Assembly (NCBI GenBank): GCA_029821755.1
Contig: JALGSV010000031.1
Span: 1-41,087 of the forward strand
From: Candidatus Zipacnadum vermilionense
Lineage (GTDB): Bacteria; Armatimonadota; Zipacnadia; Zipacnadales; Zipacnadaceae
Length of the DNA stretch: 41,087 nt
Direction: 5' to 3'
The position numbers and the translations under genes were made by a program. The notes under the pieces were generated by a model. The model was given only the letters and a program-made list of their open reading frames with translations. It did no database searches and had not been told where the DNA came from. This document shows, in pieces, positions 39,774 to 41,087 of the stretch. The first letter of the stretch is position 1, and each line of letters opens with the position of its first letter.

Positions 39774-41087
39774 CTTCCATCACCCCCCACAGATGCGGCT
39801 GGATCCGCGCCTCGATCCCAATGTCGCTGACGATCCCTGCCGCCCGGTTGGCCCAGTACATCCGCAGCACGTCGACCTGGCCCGCCGGGTCGGAGTAGAT
39901 CACCCCGAAGTCGCCGCGCAGCGCCTGCCCCGGCTGAGGCGTCGAGCGCAACGCCGCCAGGGGGATCGCCGCCTCTACCGTGTAGCCCTCCGGCGTTGTC
40001 TTCACTTGAATCTGCGCATTTGTGAGCAGCGTCACCCGGTCCACCTTGGTGTGCTGTGAGGGCGAGCTGAATACCTCCGGCTGGCCCATCCCCGGCACCA
40101 CGTAGTCATACAGCACTGCCGTGGGCTTGCCGCCGACCGGGGCGATGAGAATCCGCTTGTCCCCGGCCACCGCCTCCCCGCGTCCCGCCAGCGCCTCCGA
40201 GTCGGTGCCGATCTCAAAGACCGTGCAGTCCCCACCCTTGAAGGCCAGCTTCGGGTCCTGAGTGGCGTTCTTCCAAGGGCTATCATCGCGGACCTGGTAC
40301 GCCAAGTACAGGTTCCTGTCATCGTACCGCGCTGCCGCCCGGCAGGTGTGCGCCGGGTCGAAGTAAAAGTCGGCGAAGGTCCCCTCCGCCCACTGCCAGC
40401 CACCCAGGTCCCCGTCCACCGCCGGCGGCTGGGCCACGCGGGTGAGCTTTACCGGAGGCAACGCCGCCTCGGCCGCCCGCTTGGCCAGCAGTTCCTCCGC
40501 TTGCCGGTACTGCTCCAGCGTGAAGCGGCAGCGCGCCGCGGGCAGCAGTTGCAGGCTGTCCAGGCCTTTGACCTCATGCACCACGCAGGCGCTGTGGCCC
40601 TGGACCACGTAGAACCTTCCGTCCTCCGGGCTGCGCAGGAAGAACCCGCCAAAGGGCTCGGCTCCGCAACTGGTCTTGTTGAGCGACATCCCTTGCCTCA
40701 CCTTCGCCGGCAGGCTCTCCGGCGCCGAGTGCGCGTCCTGGAACAGCTCCCCAATGTACAGCCCATCCGCCGTCATTAGGAACACCTGCCCCATGTTGCC
40801 CATCATAGCGAAGACCTCGCCCCGGTCTCCGTCCATCTGCCCGTTACCGATGATGTAGAGCGGCCCGATCAACCTCCCCGGCTGCGCCTGGGGCGAGCGG
40901 TGCGAGCCGTGCACCCCCGGCCACTGGTTAGGGTAGACCCAGCGGGTACGGCCGTCGGGCTTGTAGCTGGTCAGCGGGCTCTGGTTCGCCAGGATGTTGC
41001 CCTCCCCGTCGCACTTGAGCGAGTTGCAGAACCACTCGACTTGCTGGTCGACGAGCAGTTGCGCTTGGGGTCCGTCGTAGAGAGGCG
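39766..41087 (-). CDS. Large secreted-type protein with CBM9-like domain, 5' partial
   Basis: The frame is open to the right edge, so the N-terminus is missing; at least 440 residues are visible. GTG at 40914 is in frame but is unlikely to be the start. The first half has a NHL/beta-propeller flavour (TADGLYIGELFQD, EDGRFYVVQGHSACVVHEV, with an EFCNS or WFCNSLKCDGEGNI segment). The last 200 residues resemble a carbohydrate-binding family 9-like domain: PPAVDGDLGGWQWAEG, ARYDDRNLYLAYQVRDDSPWKN, YTVEAAIPLAAL and GVIYSDPAG. It probably binds or processes polysaccharide outside the cell. It ends with MEVE and overlaps the propeller gene's TTG start. Confidence 0.75.
   Translation of the reverse strand, partial: PLYDGPQAQLLVDQQVEWFCNSLKCDGEGNILANQSPLTSYKPDGRTRWVYPNQWPGVHGSHRSPQAQPGRLIGPLYIIGNGQMDGDRGEVFAMMGNMGQVFLMTADGLYIGELFQDAHSAPESLPAKVRQGMSLNKTSCGAEPFGGFFLRSPEDGRFYVVQGHSACVVHEVKGLDSLQLLPAARCRFTLEQYRQAEELLAKRAAEAALPPVKLTRVAQPPAVDGDLGGWQWAEGTFADFYFDPAHTCRAAARYDDRNLYLAYQVRDDSPWKNATQDPKLAFKGGDCTVFEIGTDSEALAGRGEAVAGDKRILIAPVGGKPTAVLYDYVVPGMGQPEVFSSPSQHTKVDRVTLLTNAQIQVKTTPEGYTVEAAIPLAALRSTPQPGQALRGDFGVIYSDPAGQVDVLRMYWANRAAGIVSDIGIEARIQPHLWGVMEVE

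Noticed and set aside
1-41087. CRISPR arrays, insertion sequences, integrase or prophage genes
   Set aside because: No tandem spaced repeats, transposase or recombinase motifs were seen in any frame. The only repeats are short palindromes.

Overview
This 41 kb window is GC-rich chromosomal DNA from a free-living, carbohydrate-degrading bacterium. It has long Shine-Dalgarno-led genes, sigma70-type promoters and a CCA-encoding tRNA. There are no phage, transposase or CRISPR features. Secreted or intracellular glycosidases, TIM-barrel sugar isomerases, a lone sugar-binding lipoprotein and YCF48/CBM9-type proteins sit beside housekeeping genes. That mixture, with scattered rather than classically clustered housekeeping genes, recalls Armatimonadota and neighbouring poorly cultured phyla. 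The assignment is an inference from gene content; no rRNA or marker phylogeny was available.

Layout. (1) 1-5.8 kb: a 5'-truncated six-hairpin glycosidase on the plus strand converges on a GHL10-type glycosyl hydrolase-like protein, which is translationally coupled to an MsbA-like ABC exporter. (2) 5.9-6.4 kb: a stand-alone receiver protein. (3) 6.5-12.5 kb, minus strand: a sugar-catabolic run of iolB, TIM-barrel isomerase, glycerate 2-kinase, second isomerase, cyclophilin-like protein and xylulokinase. (4) 12.7-16.2 kb, plus strand, divergent from iolB: transketolase, archease, smpB and a second receiver protein. (5) 16.2-26.1 kb, minus strand: from a near-consensus promoter, rpoZ (with a long acidic tail), dnaJ, prmA, rsmE, a sugar-binding lipoprotein, a giant OYE/Fe-S/GltD-like flavoprotein and a secreted DUF5060 glycosidase. 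(6) 26.3-29.1 kb: a GH2 glycosidase divergent from rpoZ. (7) 29.2-34.6 kb, plus strand: argC, argJ, a metallophosphoesterase, a small BON-like protein and a two-subunit class I fumarase/tartrate dehydratase. (8) 34.7-38.5 kb: a TPR protein, tRNA-Ser(UGA) on the minus strand, and tandem NAD-epimerase paralogues. (9) 38.6-41.1 kb, minus strand: a beta-propeller protein and a 5'-truncated CBM9-like protein.

How it fits together. The glycosidases would release sugars. The isomerases, xylulokinase, glycerate kinase, IolB and transketolase could feed them through inositol/pentose-type routes into the pentose phosphate pathway and glycolysis. The rpoZ-dnaJ-prmA-rsmE block is transcription, folding and ribosome-modification machinery.

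Points most worth a second look are: the omega subunit carrying a D/E-rich C-terminal tail like that of the Firmicute delta subunit; the 884-residue flavoprotein predicted to hold FMN, FAD and about three Fe-S clusters; a tandem epimerase pair in which the second copy has lost key motif residues; a 19-bp perfect hairpin embedded in frame in a coding region and similar palindromes elsewhere; and the unusual IolB-containing sugar operon with a cyclophilin-like protein.
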